From: Polaromonas sp.
Lineage (GTDB): Bacteria; Pseudomonadota; Gammaproteobacteria; Burkholderiales; Burkholderiaceae_C
Assembly (NCBI GenBank): GCA_014376885.1
Contig: JACMQR010000201.1
Location: forward strand, 1-5,693
Length of the DNA stretch: 5,693 bases
Direction of reading: 5' to 3'
The translations under genes and the position numbers were made by a program. Positions 1 to 5,693 of this stretch are shown here, in pieces. Each line of letters begins with the position of its first letter. Positions within the stretch are counted from its first letter, which is position 1. The notes under the pieces were generated by a model. It was not told where the DNA came from and ran no database searches. It saw only the letters and a list, made by a program, of their open reading frames with translations.

Positions 1-159
1 ACGAAAAATGGCGTGTCCCTGCTGATCGACGCGATGAGCTACCAGTATCTGGTGGGTGCCGAGATCGACTACAAGGACGACCTGGAAGGCGCGCAGTTCG
101 TGATCAAGAACCCGAATGCCAGCAGCTCGTGCGGCTGCGGTTCAAGCTTTTCGGTGTAG
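1..159 (+). CDS. erpA: Iron-sulfur cluster insertion protein ErpA, C-terminal part
   Basis: This is the last 52 codons of an A-type Fe-S carrier; the start lies left of the window. ErpA receives Fe-S clusters from the scaffold machinery and passes them to apo-enzymes in the cytoplasm. The visible part begins [20 protein letters not shown] and ends [16 protein letters not shown]. The C-G-C pair at fragment residues 44-46 is the conserved C-terminal cysteine pair of the HesB/IscA/ErpA fold; the third cysteine would lie upstream, outside the window. The [12 protein letters not shown] ending is characteristic of ErpA rather than IscA or SufA. The frame ends in TAG and a hairpin with a T-run follows about 35 bp later, so the transcript probably ends here. 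The next gene, anmK, converges on it from the other strand. The family call is secure; only the N-terminus is unseen. Confidence 0.93.
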   Translation, partial: TKNGVSLLIDAMSYQYLVGAEIDYKDDLEGAQFVIKNPNASSSCGCGSSFSV

Positions 160-182
160 CGCGGCGGGCTGGCTGCCTTGTC

Positions 183-220
183 GCCACGATCGGGTCGCCT
201 CAGGGCGGCTTTTTCGTGGC
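183..220 (+). terminator. Probable intrinsic terminator after erpA, nested in a larger stem
   Basis: The inner hairpin pairs GTCGCC (194-199) with GGCGGC (204-209) around a TCAG loop, with one G-T wobble, and runs straight into TTTTT (210-214). This is a standard Rho-independent layout on the + strand, 35 bp past the erpA stop. An outer 7-bp pair, GCCACGA (183-189) with TCGTGGC (214-220), encloses the hairpin and its T-run. On the minus strand the T-run becomes an A-run on the wrong side, so this is not a good terminator for anmK. Confidence 0.6.
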
Positions 221-239
221 CGGTCAATATCGGCCTGCC

Positions 240-1379
240 TCAGGCCGGGTAAAGAGCGCCCAGCACGCGCAACCCGGCCGCGCCGGTCACGCCGGGCAGG
301 TTTCCCGGCTGGCGGTCGAGCATCTGGCGTGCCAGCCAGGCAAAGGCGGCGGCCTCGACCTGCAGCGGCGCCATGCCATGCGCCTCGGAAGTGCTGAGGC
401 GCAGGCCGGGCAGTGCCGTTTGCAGGCGCTGGAGAAGGTAAATATTCAAAGCGCCTCCCCCGCAGACAATCAGTTCTGTGCTTTCCTTGCCATGGCTGCC
501 AAGGCCAGCCGCACAAGCGCGAACCGTCAATTCGGTCAATGTATTTTGAATGTCCTCGGCGCGCTCGCCGGCAAACGGGCGGAGCTTTTCAGCCAGCCAT
601 GCCAGGCTGAACAGATCGCGCCCGGTGCTTTTCGGCAGGGGCAATGAAAAGTAGGGCTCATCGAGCAAGCTGGCCAGCAGCGCCGGAATCAGCCGGCCGC
701 TTTTGGCCCAGGCGCCGCCCGCATCGAACGGCTGGCCGGTGTGCTGCAGGCACCAAGCGTCCATCAAGGCATTGCCCGGGCCGCAGTCAAAGCCGCGCAC
801 CGGCAGCTGCGAGCCGGCGCCGGGCAGCAAGCTGAGGTTGGAGATTCCGCCCAGGTTGAGCACCGCCACGGCTTCACCAGCGCGGCCGAAAACGCCCTGG
901 TGAAAGGCCGGCACCAGCGGCGCGCCCTGGCCGCCTGCAGCGACATCGCGACTGCGAAAATCGGCCACCACATCAATGCCGGTGAGCTCGGCCAGCAATG
1001 CCGGAGCGTTGAGCTGAAGGGTGTAGCCCACGCCGGCGGGTTCTGCCGATGTGCGTCCCGGCTGGTGCCTGACGGTTTGCCCATGCGCGCCAATCGCCCG
1101 GACCTGGCGGGCGGTGACTCCCAAAGCGCCGGCCTGTCGGATCAGGCCGGCGACCACCTGGGCATAGACGGCTGCCAGCGCGTTGCCGGCCAGCGCGGCG
1201 CGGTGAAGTTCGTTGGACGAAGGCGCATTGAGCGCCAGCAGCTCGGCCCGAAAGCTGGCCGAAAACGGCTCACTGGCCGTAGCCAGGATGCGCATTTGAC
1301 GGCCAGAGAAATCGACCAGCACGCCATCGGCGCCGTCCAGGGAGGTGCCTGACATCAGGCCGATGAAGCAGTCCAGCAT
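240..1379 (-). CDS. anmK: Anhydro-N-acetylmuramic acid kinase AnmK
   Basis: A 379-residue protein, close to the usual 360-390 of the family. AnmK opens the 1,6-anhydro ring of anhydroMurNAc, released during peptidoglycan turnover, and phosphorylates it with ATP to give MurNAc-6-phosphate in the cytoplasm; MurQ then takes it towards GlcNAc-6-phosphate. Family signatures appear in order: MSGTSLDGAD at 9-18 (phosphate-binding segment), GAHGQTVRH at 97-105, VADFRSRDVAAGGQGAPLVP at 138-157, NLGGISN at 175-181, FDCGPGN at 197-203 (whose Asp198 corresponds to the catalytic base described for AnmK), PKSTGRDLF at 249-257 and VCGGGA at 305-310. All expected motifs are intact, so the enzyme should be active. 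The ATG fits the family start (MLDCFIGLMSGTS), though no clear Shine-Dalgarno sequence precedes it. It lies 38 bp downstream of the M23 peptidase stop on the same strand, so the two are probably cotranscribed. It converges with erpA, with about 80 bp between the stops. Confidence 0.95.
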   Translation of the reverse strand: MLDCFIGLMSGTSLDGADGVLVDFSGRQMRILATASEPFSASFRAELLALNAPSSNELHRAALAGNALAAVYAQVVAGLIRQAGALGVTARQVRAIGAHGQTVRHQPGRTSAEPAGVGYTLQLNAPALLAELTGIDVVADFRSRDVAAGGQGAPLVPAFHQGVFGRAGEAVAVLNLGGISNLSLLPGAGSQLPVRGFDCGPGNALMDAWCLQHTGQPFDAGGAWAKSGRLIPALLASLLDEPYFSLPLPKSTGRDLFSLAWLAEKLRPFAGERAEDIQNTLTELTVRACAAGLGSHGKESTELIVCGGGALNIYLLQRLQTALPGLRLSTSEAHGMAPLQVEAAAFAWLARQMLDRQPGNLPGVTGAAGLRVLGALYPA

Positions 1380-1417
1380 GCCGCTATTTTGCCGCAGCCG
1401 CGCCGGCGGTCGGGCGC

Positions 1418-2896
1418 TTACTCGGCCCGTGTCTGGTGGATGGTGGCGGCGGCCTGCAGCTGGTTGCGAAAACCATTGGCCAGCTGCTTGAACTGCGTCT
1501 GGGCCGCCAGCGGCACCGGCGTCACATCGCTTTGCCTGGCAATGGTCATCGGGTCGTGCTGCACGCCGTTCAGGCGCACTTCGAAATGCAGGTGCGGGCC
1601 GGTGGCCCAGCCGGTCGAGCCGACCAGGCCGATGGTCTGGCCCTGGCTGACGGTCTGGCCTTCCTGCACATTGATCTTGCTCAAATGGGCGTAGACCGTT
1701 TCGAAATTGTTGCGGTGCTTGATGAACACCACATTGCCGTAGCCATTTTGCACACCGGCAAATTCCACCTTGCCGTCACCGACGGTTCGGGCCGGCGTGC
1801 CGGTAGGCGCGGCAAAGTCGGTGCCGTTGTGGGCGCGCCAGGTTTGCAGCACCGGGTGAAAGCGCATGGCAAAGCCGCTGCTGATGCGTGAAAACTCCAC
1901 CGGCGCGCTTAAAAATGCCCGGCGCAGGCTCTGGCCATCGAGCGTGTAGTAGCCGCCCTTGGGCGGCGCGCCCGCCGCGTCCAGGCCCGGCGGCTGAAAC
2001 CACATTGCCTGAAAGGTTTTGCCGTCATTGGCGAACTCGGCCGACAGGACGCGGCCGGTGCGCATGGTTTCGCCATCGGCTTCCAGGGTTTCATAGACCA
2101 CGTTGAAGCGGTCGCCCTTGCGCAAGGCGCGGCGAAAGTCGATGTCTGTCGAGAAGATTTCGGCAATCTGCACGCCTACCCCGTCTGGAATGCCGGCGCT
2201 GTCAATGGCCGCAAACAGCGAGGTCTGGACCGTGGCGCTGGCCAGCTGGGCCGAGCGGGTGTAGGGAGCGGTTTCAATCCGCGAGCTGAACAGCTTGCTG
2301 CCCGCAGCGCCCATGCGCTCGATGACCAGCCGCTGAAACACCTGCTCATCGTCGGTCGGCCAGCGCATGCTGAGCTTGATCAGTTGCTGGCTTTCGCTGG
2401 CTTCGACGGTGACGCTTTTGCCGGCCTGGCCGCTTAAGATCAGCCGCGCATTCGCATCGTTGCGCAAAAAGGCATCGGCCGCCGCATCGTCGAGGTTCAG
2501 GCGCTTGAGCAGCGACGCCGCCGTGTCGCTGCTGCGGGTGCTTTCGGTGCGAAACAGCTGGTAGCGAAAGTCGGCCAGCGCCGCAAGCTGGGTCTGCACC
2601 GACTGGGCGGGCAGCGGCCGCATGGCTTCGAGCACCTGGCGAACCGGCAGGTCAGCCGCATCAGGCGCCAATGGTGCCACGCCGAAGGCCGTGACGCCGG
2701 TTCCGAGCAGCAGCACTGCCAAGCCGGTGGTAAGGCGCCGTGGATGGCGGCGCAGGCTGGCGGCAAGGGCTGAGAAAAGACCGGAAAAAGTCAACGGCGT
2801 GCGGGAGGCAACGGGCAGGCGCAAAAGAAATGTCCCAGCTAAAGAGTGCCCAGTCGCCAGCGCGTGCCAAGCAGCAGTAAAAGGTAAAACGACCAC
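1418..2896 (-). CDS. Membrane-anchored M23 (LytM-type) peptidoglycan endopeptidase, MepM/Csd3-like
   Basis: A 492-residue protein from a GTG start. The basic RRHPRR stretch (49-54) followed by a hydrophobic segment at about 56-78 predicts a single inner-membrane anchor or uncleaved signal, with the rest in the periplasm. A middle region (about 215-335, ending YYTLDGQSLRRAFLSAPVEF) resembles the Csd3/MepM domain that sits before the catalytic module. The M23 domain spans about 345-450: HNGTD gives zinc ligands His356 and Asp360, YAHLS gives His404, and GPHLHFEV gives His435 and zinc ligand His437. All catalytic positions are present, so this should be an active metallopeptidase rather than a degenerate EnvC/NlpD-type activator. 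MepM relatives cut D-Ala-mDAP cross-links for wall expansion; that activity is inferred here. The start is uncertain. The GTG has GAGGAAAA about 15 nt upstream, which is long, and an in-frame TTG at 2822-2824 has GGGA at a better distance. Either keeps the membrane segment. It probably leads an operon with anmK. Confidence 0.9.
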   Translation of the reverse strand: MVVLPFTAAWHALATGHSLAGTFLLRLPVASRTPLTFSGLFSALAASLRRHPRRLTTGLAVLLLGTGVTAFGVAPLAPDAADLPVRQVLEAMRPLPAQSVQTQLAALADFRYQLFRTESTRSSDTAASLLKRLNLDDAAADAFLRNDANARLILSGQAGKSVTVEASESQQLIKLSMRWPTDDEQVFQRLVIERMGAAGSKLFSSRIETAPYTRSAQLASATVQTSLFAAIDSAGIPDGVGVQIAEIFSTDIDFRRALRKGDRFNVVYETLEADGETMRTGRVLSAEFANDGKTFQAMWFQPPGLDAAGAPPKGGYYTLDGQSLRRAFLSAPVEFSRISSGFAMRFHPVLQTWRAHNGTDFAAPTGTPARTVGDGKVEFAGVQNGYGNVVFIKHRNNFETVYAHLSKINVQEGQTVSQGQTIGLVGSTGWATGPHLHFEVRLNGVQHDPMTIARQSDVTPVPLAAQTQFKQLANGFRNQLQAAATIHQTRAE

Positions 2897-3048
2897 CCGA
2901 CCGACTGTTTTCCTCGGGGAAGGGGGTGTCGAACGCGAAAATCATGGCTTTTCAGCCAGGCACTAGTGACGCCTTTAAAATGTCTGTCCGGTGTAGGAAA
3001 ATTTGAATTATATCTGTCAGACATCAAGCTGCCCCCAGAAAAACCCTT
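2897..3048. promoter_or_regulatory. Divergent control region between the M23 peptidase and tyrS
   Basis: These 152 bp separate two divergent genes and must hold signals for both. On the minus strand there is a perfect TATAAT (+ strand 3007-3012), about 110 nt upstream of the peptidase GTG. Its best -35 at 17-bp spacing (GGGGCA, + strand 3030-3035) is poor. On the + strand two weak tyrS promoters can be drawn: TTTAAA (2974-2979) with GAAAAT (2997-3002) at 17 bp, or TTATAT (3008-3013) with no good -35. The region is clearly more AT-rich than the genes around it. No strong Shine-Dalgarno precedes the tyrS ATG, and I see no T-box-like structure. Exact start sites cannot be fixed from sequence alone. 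Confidence 0.4.
2980..3024. repeat. Inverted repeat in the divergent promoter region
   Basis: ATGTCTG (2980-2986) is exactly complementary in reverse to CAGACAT (3018-3024), with 31 bp between the arms. The TCTGTC core also appears twice in direct orientation (2983-2988 and 3013-3018), and the right copy contains the small palindrome TGTC-A-GACA (3015-3023). The arms flank the minus-strand TATAAT and one of the candidate tyrS -10 boxes. That is where a regulator acting on both genes would bind, but seven-base arms can arise by chance and no known operator is recognised. Confidence 0.3.
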
Positions 3049-4281
3049 ATGAATCAAGTGTCCGTTACAAGTCCCAGCCCGTCGGCGGCCGTCAGCGCGG
3101 CCCTGGCCACCACCCTGCGGGGCTGCGAGGAACTGATTCCCCAGGCGGAATGGCTGAAAAAACTGGCTCGCAGCGAAGCCACCGGCCAGCCGCTGCGCAT
3201 CAAGCTCGGGCTGGACCCGACTGCGCCCGACATCCACCTCGGCCACACGGTGGTGCTGAACAAAATGCGCCAGCTCCAGGACCTGGGCCACCAGGTGATT
3301 TTCCTGATCGGCGACTTCACCAGCCTGATTGGCGACCCGTCGGGCCGCAACAGCACGCGCCCGCCGCTCACGCCCGAGCAGATCAAGGCGAACGCCGACA
3401 CCTATTACCGCCAGGCCAGCCTGGTGCTTGACCCGGCCCGGACCGAGATCCGCTACAACAGCGAATGGTGCGACCCACTGGGCGCGCGCGGCCTGATCGC
3501 GCTGGCGTCGCGCTACACCGTGGCGCGCATGATGGAACGCAATGATTTTCACGACCGTTACAAAGCCGGCACGCCGATCAGCGTGCATGAGTTTTTGTAC
3601 CCCCTGATGCAGGGCTACGACTCGGTGGCGCTTAAAAGCGACCTGGAACTCGGCGGCACCGACCAGAAGTTCAATTTGCTGATGGGCCGGCACCTGCAGG
3701 CCGAATATGGCCAGGAGGCGCAGTGCGTGCTGACCATGCCGCTGCTCGAAGGCCTGGACGGCATCGAGAAAATGTCGAAAAGCAAGGGCAACTACATCGG
3801 CATTTCCGAACACGCCAACAGCATGTTCGCCAAGGTGCTGTCGATCTCGGACGGGCTGATGTGGAAGTGGTACACCTTGCTGTCGTTCAGGAGCGAGGCG
3901 GAGATTGCCGCGCTCAGGGCCGAAACCGCTGCCGGCCGCAACCCGAAAGACGCCAAGGTGGCGCTGGCCCGGGAGATCACCGCGCGCTTTCATTCGCCGG
4001 CGGCCGCTGACGCCGCCGAGCAGGACTTTGCCAACCGCAGCCAGGGCGGCGTGCCCGACGAGATTGCCGAGGTACGGCTATCGGGCGCGCCCCTGGGCAT
4101 TGGCGCCCTGCTCAAGGCCGCCGGCCTGGCACCCTCGGGCAGCGAGGCGGGCCGGCTGATCGACGGCGGCGGCGTGCGCGTCGATTCGGGCGTGGTGAGC
4201 GACAAGGCGCTCAAGCTCGCGGCTGGAACCTATGTGGTGCAGGTCGGCAAGCGCAAGTTCGCCCGGGTCACGCTGAGCTGA
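3049..4281 (+). CDS. tyrS: Tyrosyl-tRNA synthetase, type 2 (TyrZ-like)
   Basis: A 410-residue class I synthetase that activates L-tyrosine with ATP and loads it onto tRNA-Tyr in the cytoplasm. The Rossmann domain carries the HIGH-type motif as HLGH at 63-66 within [13 protein letters not shown], and the tyrosine pocket shows YPLMQGYD (184-191) and GGTDQKFN (202-209). The second signature is the canonical KMSKS at 241-245. HLGH plus KMSKS matches the TyrS type 2 group (Bacillus TyrZ-like, usual in betaproteobacteria) rather than the E. coli-type enzyme with KFGKT. The C-terminal part (about 345-410, with [17 protein letters not shown]) is an S4 RNA-binding domain. The length and all motifs are normal. 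The ATG is favoured because the family usually has a short variable N-terminus before [20 protein letters not shown]; its Shine-Dalgarno is weak. dtd follows after two bases, so the pair is almost certainly one transcript. Confidence 0.96.
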   Translation: MNQVSVTSPSPSAAVSAALATTLRGCEELIPQAEWLKKLARSEATGQPLRIKLGLDPTAPDIHLGHTVVLNKMRQLQDLGHQVIFLIGDFTSLIGDPSGRNSTRPPLTPEQIKANADTYYRQASLVLDPARTEIRYNSEWCDPLGARGLIALASRYTVARMMERNDFHDRYKAGTPISVHEFLYPLMQGYDSVALKSDLELGGTDQKFNLLMGRHLQAEYGQEAQCVLTMPLLEGLDGIEKMSKSKGNYIGISEHANSMFAKVLSISDGLMWKWYTLLSFRSEAEIAALRAETAAGRNPKDAKVALAREITARFHSPAAADAAEQDFANRSQGGVPDEIAEVRLSGAPLGIGALLKAAGLAPSGSEAGRLIDGGGVRVDSGVVSDKALKLAAGTYVVQVGKRKFARVTLS

Positions 4282-4283
4282 CC

Positions 4284-4748
4284 ATGAAGGCTGTGCTGCA
4301 GCGCGTGGCCCAGGCCCATGTCGTGGTGGCTGGCGAAACCATCGGCCGGATCGGCCCGGGCCTCTTGGTGCTGGTGTGCGCCGAACGCGGCGATGCCGAC
4401 GCCCAGGCCGACAGGCTGCTTACCAAGATCCTCAAGCTGCGCATCTTTTCGGATGACGCCGGCAAGATGAACCGCAGCGTGCAGGACATCGACGCTCAAG
4501 GCGGCTGCGGCGGCCTGCTGATCGTCAGCCAGTTCACCCTGGCGGCCGATGCCTCAAGCGGCAACCGGCCGAGCTTTACCGGCGCGGCGCCGCCCGAAGA
4601 GGGCCGCCGGCTGTATGACCACTTTGTGGCGCTGGCGCGCGCCGCGCACCCGCAGGTCCAGACCGGGCAGTTCGCCGCCGACATGCAGGTCCACCTGGTC
4701 AACGACGGGCCGGTGACGATTACGCTGCAGATGGCGCCCGGGGTGTGA
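4284..4748 (+). CDS. dtd: D-aminoacyl-tRNA deacylase Dtd
   Basis: A 154-residue protein, slightly longer than the typical 145-150. Dtd hydrolyses D-amino acids (classically D-tyrosine) from mischarged tRNA, and also Gly from tRNA-Ala, so that free tRNA returns to the pool. The two active-site signatures are present: SQFTL at 82-86 (within VSQFTLAAD) and NDGPVT at 140-145, the Gly-cisPro loop that rejects L-aminoacyl substrates through chiral selection. KMNRSV (61-66) and NRPSF (94-98) are also typical. The segment [18 protein letters not shown] has Ala where many homologues have Gly (GxFGAxM), a mild substitution. The ATG begins two bases after the tyrS stop, so translation is probably coupled. 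Placing it behind tyrS makes sense because TyrRS itself can charge D-Tyr. The whole protein is intact and the identification is secure. Confidence 0.95.
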   Translation: MKAVLQRVAQAHVVVAGETIGRIGPGLLVLVCAERGDADAQADRLLTKILKLRIFSDDAGKMNRSVQDIDAQGGCGGLLIVSQFTLAADASSGNRPSFTGAAPPEEGRRLYDHFVALARAAHPQVQTGQFAADMQVHLVNDGPVTITLQMAPGV

Positions 4749-4757
4749 GTGGCCGGA

Positions 4758-4820
4758 GCTTGCTATGGTTTGCATAGCTGCCGATGCCCTGGATGAAAGC
4801 ACATGCGCCCTATTTGATGC
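4758..4820. repeat. Degenerate Comamonadaceae-type small intergenic repeat (tentative)
   Basis: The stretch opens with a perfect hairpin, GCTATG (4762-4767) and CATAGC (4773-4778) around a five-base loop. It continues with CTGC, a poorly paired middle part, and GCGCCCTATTTGATGC (4805-4820). From memory, many Comamonadaceae genomes carry short intergenic elements of the form GCTAT...ATAGCTGC, then a GCGCTT...AAGCGC stem, then a CCTATTTGAT-like tail. The first stem and the tail match here; the second stem is largely lost. This reading is from recall, not from an alignment. Confidence 0.4.
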
Positions 4821-4847
4821 GCAACCTGGGCGGCAGGCCAATTCAGG

Positions 4848-4886
4848 GCCGGCGGCGGGGCTGGTTTTTGTCGCCGGCTGCTTTTT
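4848..4886 (+). terminator. Candidate terminator downstream of dtd
   Basis: GCCGGCG (4848-4854) pairs perfectly with CGCCGGC (4872-4878) across a 17-base loop, and TTTTT (4882-4886) starts three bases after the stem. This fits a Rho-independent terminator for tyrS-dtd, 100 bp past the dtd stop. The long loop and the gap before the T-run make it less than ideal, and the last Ts also belong to the next stem-loop. Confidence 0.45.
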
Positions 4887-4915
4887 GCTTGCCCGCGCAT
4901 GGCGCGGGCAAGCAA
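4885..4915. other. Perfect 14-bp stem-loop between convergent genes
   Basis: TTGCTTGCCCGCGC (4885-4898) is the exact reverse complement of the sequence at 4902-4915, with only ATG as loop. Because the repeat is perfect, both strands form the same strong GC-rich hairpin. It lies between the convergent dtd and hydrolase genes, 13 bp beyond the hydrolase stop, which suggests a shared transcript end or 3'-end stabiliser. Neither strand has a T-run directly after it: the + strand continues AACCCG, and the minus strand continues with As. A classical intrinsic terminator is therefore not met. Confidence 0.55.
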
Positions 4916-4927
4916 CCCGCCCGAGTC

Positions 4928-5693
4928 CTACGGCGCGCCCAGCCAGTCGAGCATGAGCCGTGTTACCTCTTCTGGCTTTTCGCGGTGCAGGAAATGGCCG
5001 GCACCGGCGACCTCCTGGTAGCGGTATTGGCCGCAAAAGTATTGCGCCTGGTCGCGCATCAGCTCGGCGCGAAGGTCGTCGCTGCCGCACAGCGCCAGGG
5101 TGGGCACCGCAATCGGCCGGCCCATGGCCTGGCGCACCGCGTGCAGGCGCGGGTCCCATTTTTTCGGGTCGAGCATCGCCCGGTAGTAGCCCAGCGTGGC
5201 GGCCAGCACGCCGGGCTCGGCGAGCATGGCCTTGACATGGCGCAGGTGCGCCGCATCCTCATGGCCCGGGGACGTCCAGTAGCGCCACAGGTAGTCGATG
5301 AAGGCGAAATCGTTTTCCACGATCGCCTTTTCGGGCAGGTCGGGCAGCTGGAAAAACCACCAGTGAAACGAGCGCTGGATGTGCTGCGCGTCGAGCATGC
5401 TTTTGGCCACCTGCGCCGGATGCGGCACCGCCATCACGACGGCGCGGCTGACCAGCTCGGGAAAGGCCGCCAGCACGGCATACGCGATGATGGCGCCCTA
5501 GTCCTGGCCGACCAGGAACGCCGGCTGGCCGCCGCCCAGGGCGCGGATCAGCGCGGCGACATCCGTGGCCAGCGTGGCTTTGTCGTAAAAGCCATCCGGC
5601 GGAATCTCGCTCGGCGCGTAGCCGCGCAGAAAGGGCGCCACCGCGCGGTAGCCGGCGGCGGCCAGTGCGGACACCTGGTGGCTCCAGGTCTGC
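4928..5693 (-). pseudogene. Alpha/beta hydrolase (epoxide hydrolase-type), interrupted by in-frame TAG; 5' end outside window
   Basis: One continuous minus-strand reading frame runs from the right edge to TAG at 4928-4930, broken once by TAG at 5498-5500. Upstream of the break are 64 codons, from QTWSHQVSALAAAGYRAVAP through LRGYAPSEIPPDGFYD to PAFLVGQD. Downstream are 189 codons starting GAIIAYAVLAAFPELVSRAV. Joined, they read LVGQD-stop-GA, where relatives have a G-x-D-W-G nucleophile elbow, so the stop replaces the tryptophan right after the nucleophilic Asp (TGG to TAG). The rest of the triad survives: an acid in LCGSDDL and the His in GAGHFLHREKPEEV. A cap region rich in aromatics (FHWWFF, YLWRYW) lies between. 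Family members hydrolyse epoxides or related substrates; the substrate here is unknown. Apart from the stop the frame is undamaged and keeps the local codon style, implying very recent loss, a sequencing error or readthrough. The N-terminal HG-type oxyanion motif lies beyond the window. A restart at GTG 5474-5476 would lack the nucleophile. Confidence 0.82.

Noticed and set aside
129..647. A 172-codon + strand open frame overlapping the erpA end and anmK
   Set aside because: It begins inside erpA in another frame and is antisense to intact anmK motifs. Its composition is that of a GC-rich shadow frame.
741..1352. A 203-codon + strand open frame within anmK
   Set aside because: It is fully antisense to conserved AnmK motifs, with no recognisable protein signature and no supporting promoter or ribosome binding site.
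2839..3993. A 384-codon minus-strand open frame lying across tyrS
   Set aside because: It is antisense to a well-identified TyrRS, its translation is His/Arg/Gln-rich with no domain pattern, and it runs through the divergent promoter region. Long antisense frames are expected at this GC content.
4765..4956. A small 63-codon + strand open frame in the gap after dtd
   Set aside because: It is built on the repeat-like hairpin and the terminator stems, and it enters the hydrolase antisense. No ribosome binding site or family resemblance.
4554..5159. A 201-codon minus-strand open frame spanning dtd, the intergenic hairpins and the hydrolase
   Set aside because: It overlaps two identified coding regions in wrong frames and crosses strong hairpins. 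The translation is Arg/Ala/Pro-rich without motifs.
4928..5476. The hydrolase remnant as a functional 182-residue protein from GTG 5474-5476
   Set aside because: It would lack the nucleophile, the oxyanion region and half the core sheet, and no well-placed Shine-Dalgarno precedes the GTG. It is better read as the 3' part of the interrupted gene.

Overview
The window looks like a chromosomal housekeeping region from a high-GC betaproteobacterium, most likely of the family Comamonadaceae (Polaromonas, Rhodoferax or Variovorax-like). This rests on protein similarity and gene order recalled from Burkholderiales, on strong GC bias at third codon positions, and on a degenerate intergenic repeat of a type I remember from Comamonadaceae genomes. 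No database search was possible.

Layout, left to right. The 3' end of erpA (Fe-S insertion protein, + strand) is followed by a hairpin terminator. Two minus-strand genes come next: anmK (anhydro-N-acetylmuramic acid kinase) and, 38 bp upstream of it, a membrane-anchored M23 metallopeptidase of the MepM/Csd3 type. A divergent control region of about 150 bp separates the peptidase from tyrS (tyrosyl-tRNA synthetase, + strand). tyrS is followed after 2 bp by dtd (D-aminoacyl-tRNA deacylase). A gene-free stretch of about 180 bp then holds a small repeat-like hairpin, a probable dtd terminator and a perfect 14-bp stem-loop. The right end is a minus-strand alpha/beta hydrolase of the epoxide hydrolase type. 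It is interrupted by an in-frame TAG exactly where the nucleophile-elbow tryptophan should be, and it runs off the window.

The genes form two functional pairs. The M23 peptidase (cutting peptidoglycan cross-links in the periplasm) and AnmK (returning the anhydroMurNAc released by wall turnover to metabolism) form a wall remodelling and recycling pair. TyrRS and Dtd form a charging and proofreading pair, because Dtd removes D-tyrosine wrongly loaded onto tRNA.

I found no new multi-gene system. The observation most worth checking is the nonsense codon in the hydrolase. The non-coding structures between tyrS and the peptidase, and downstream of dtd, come next.
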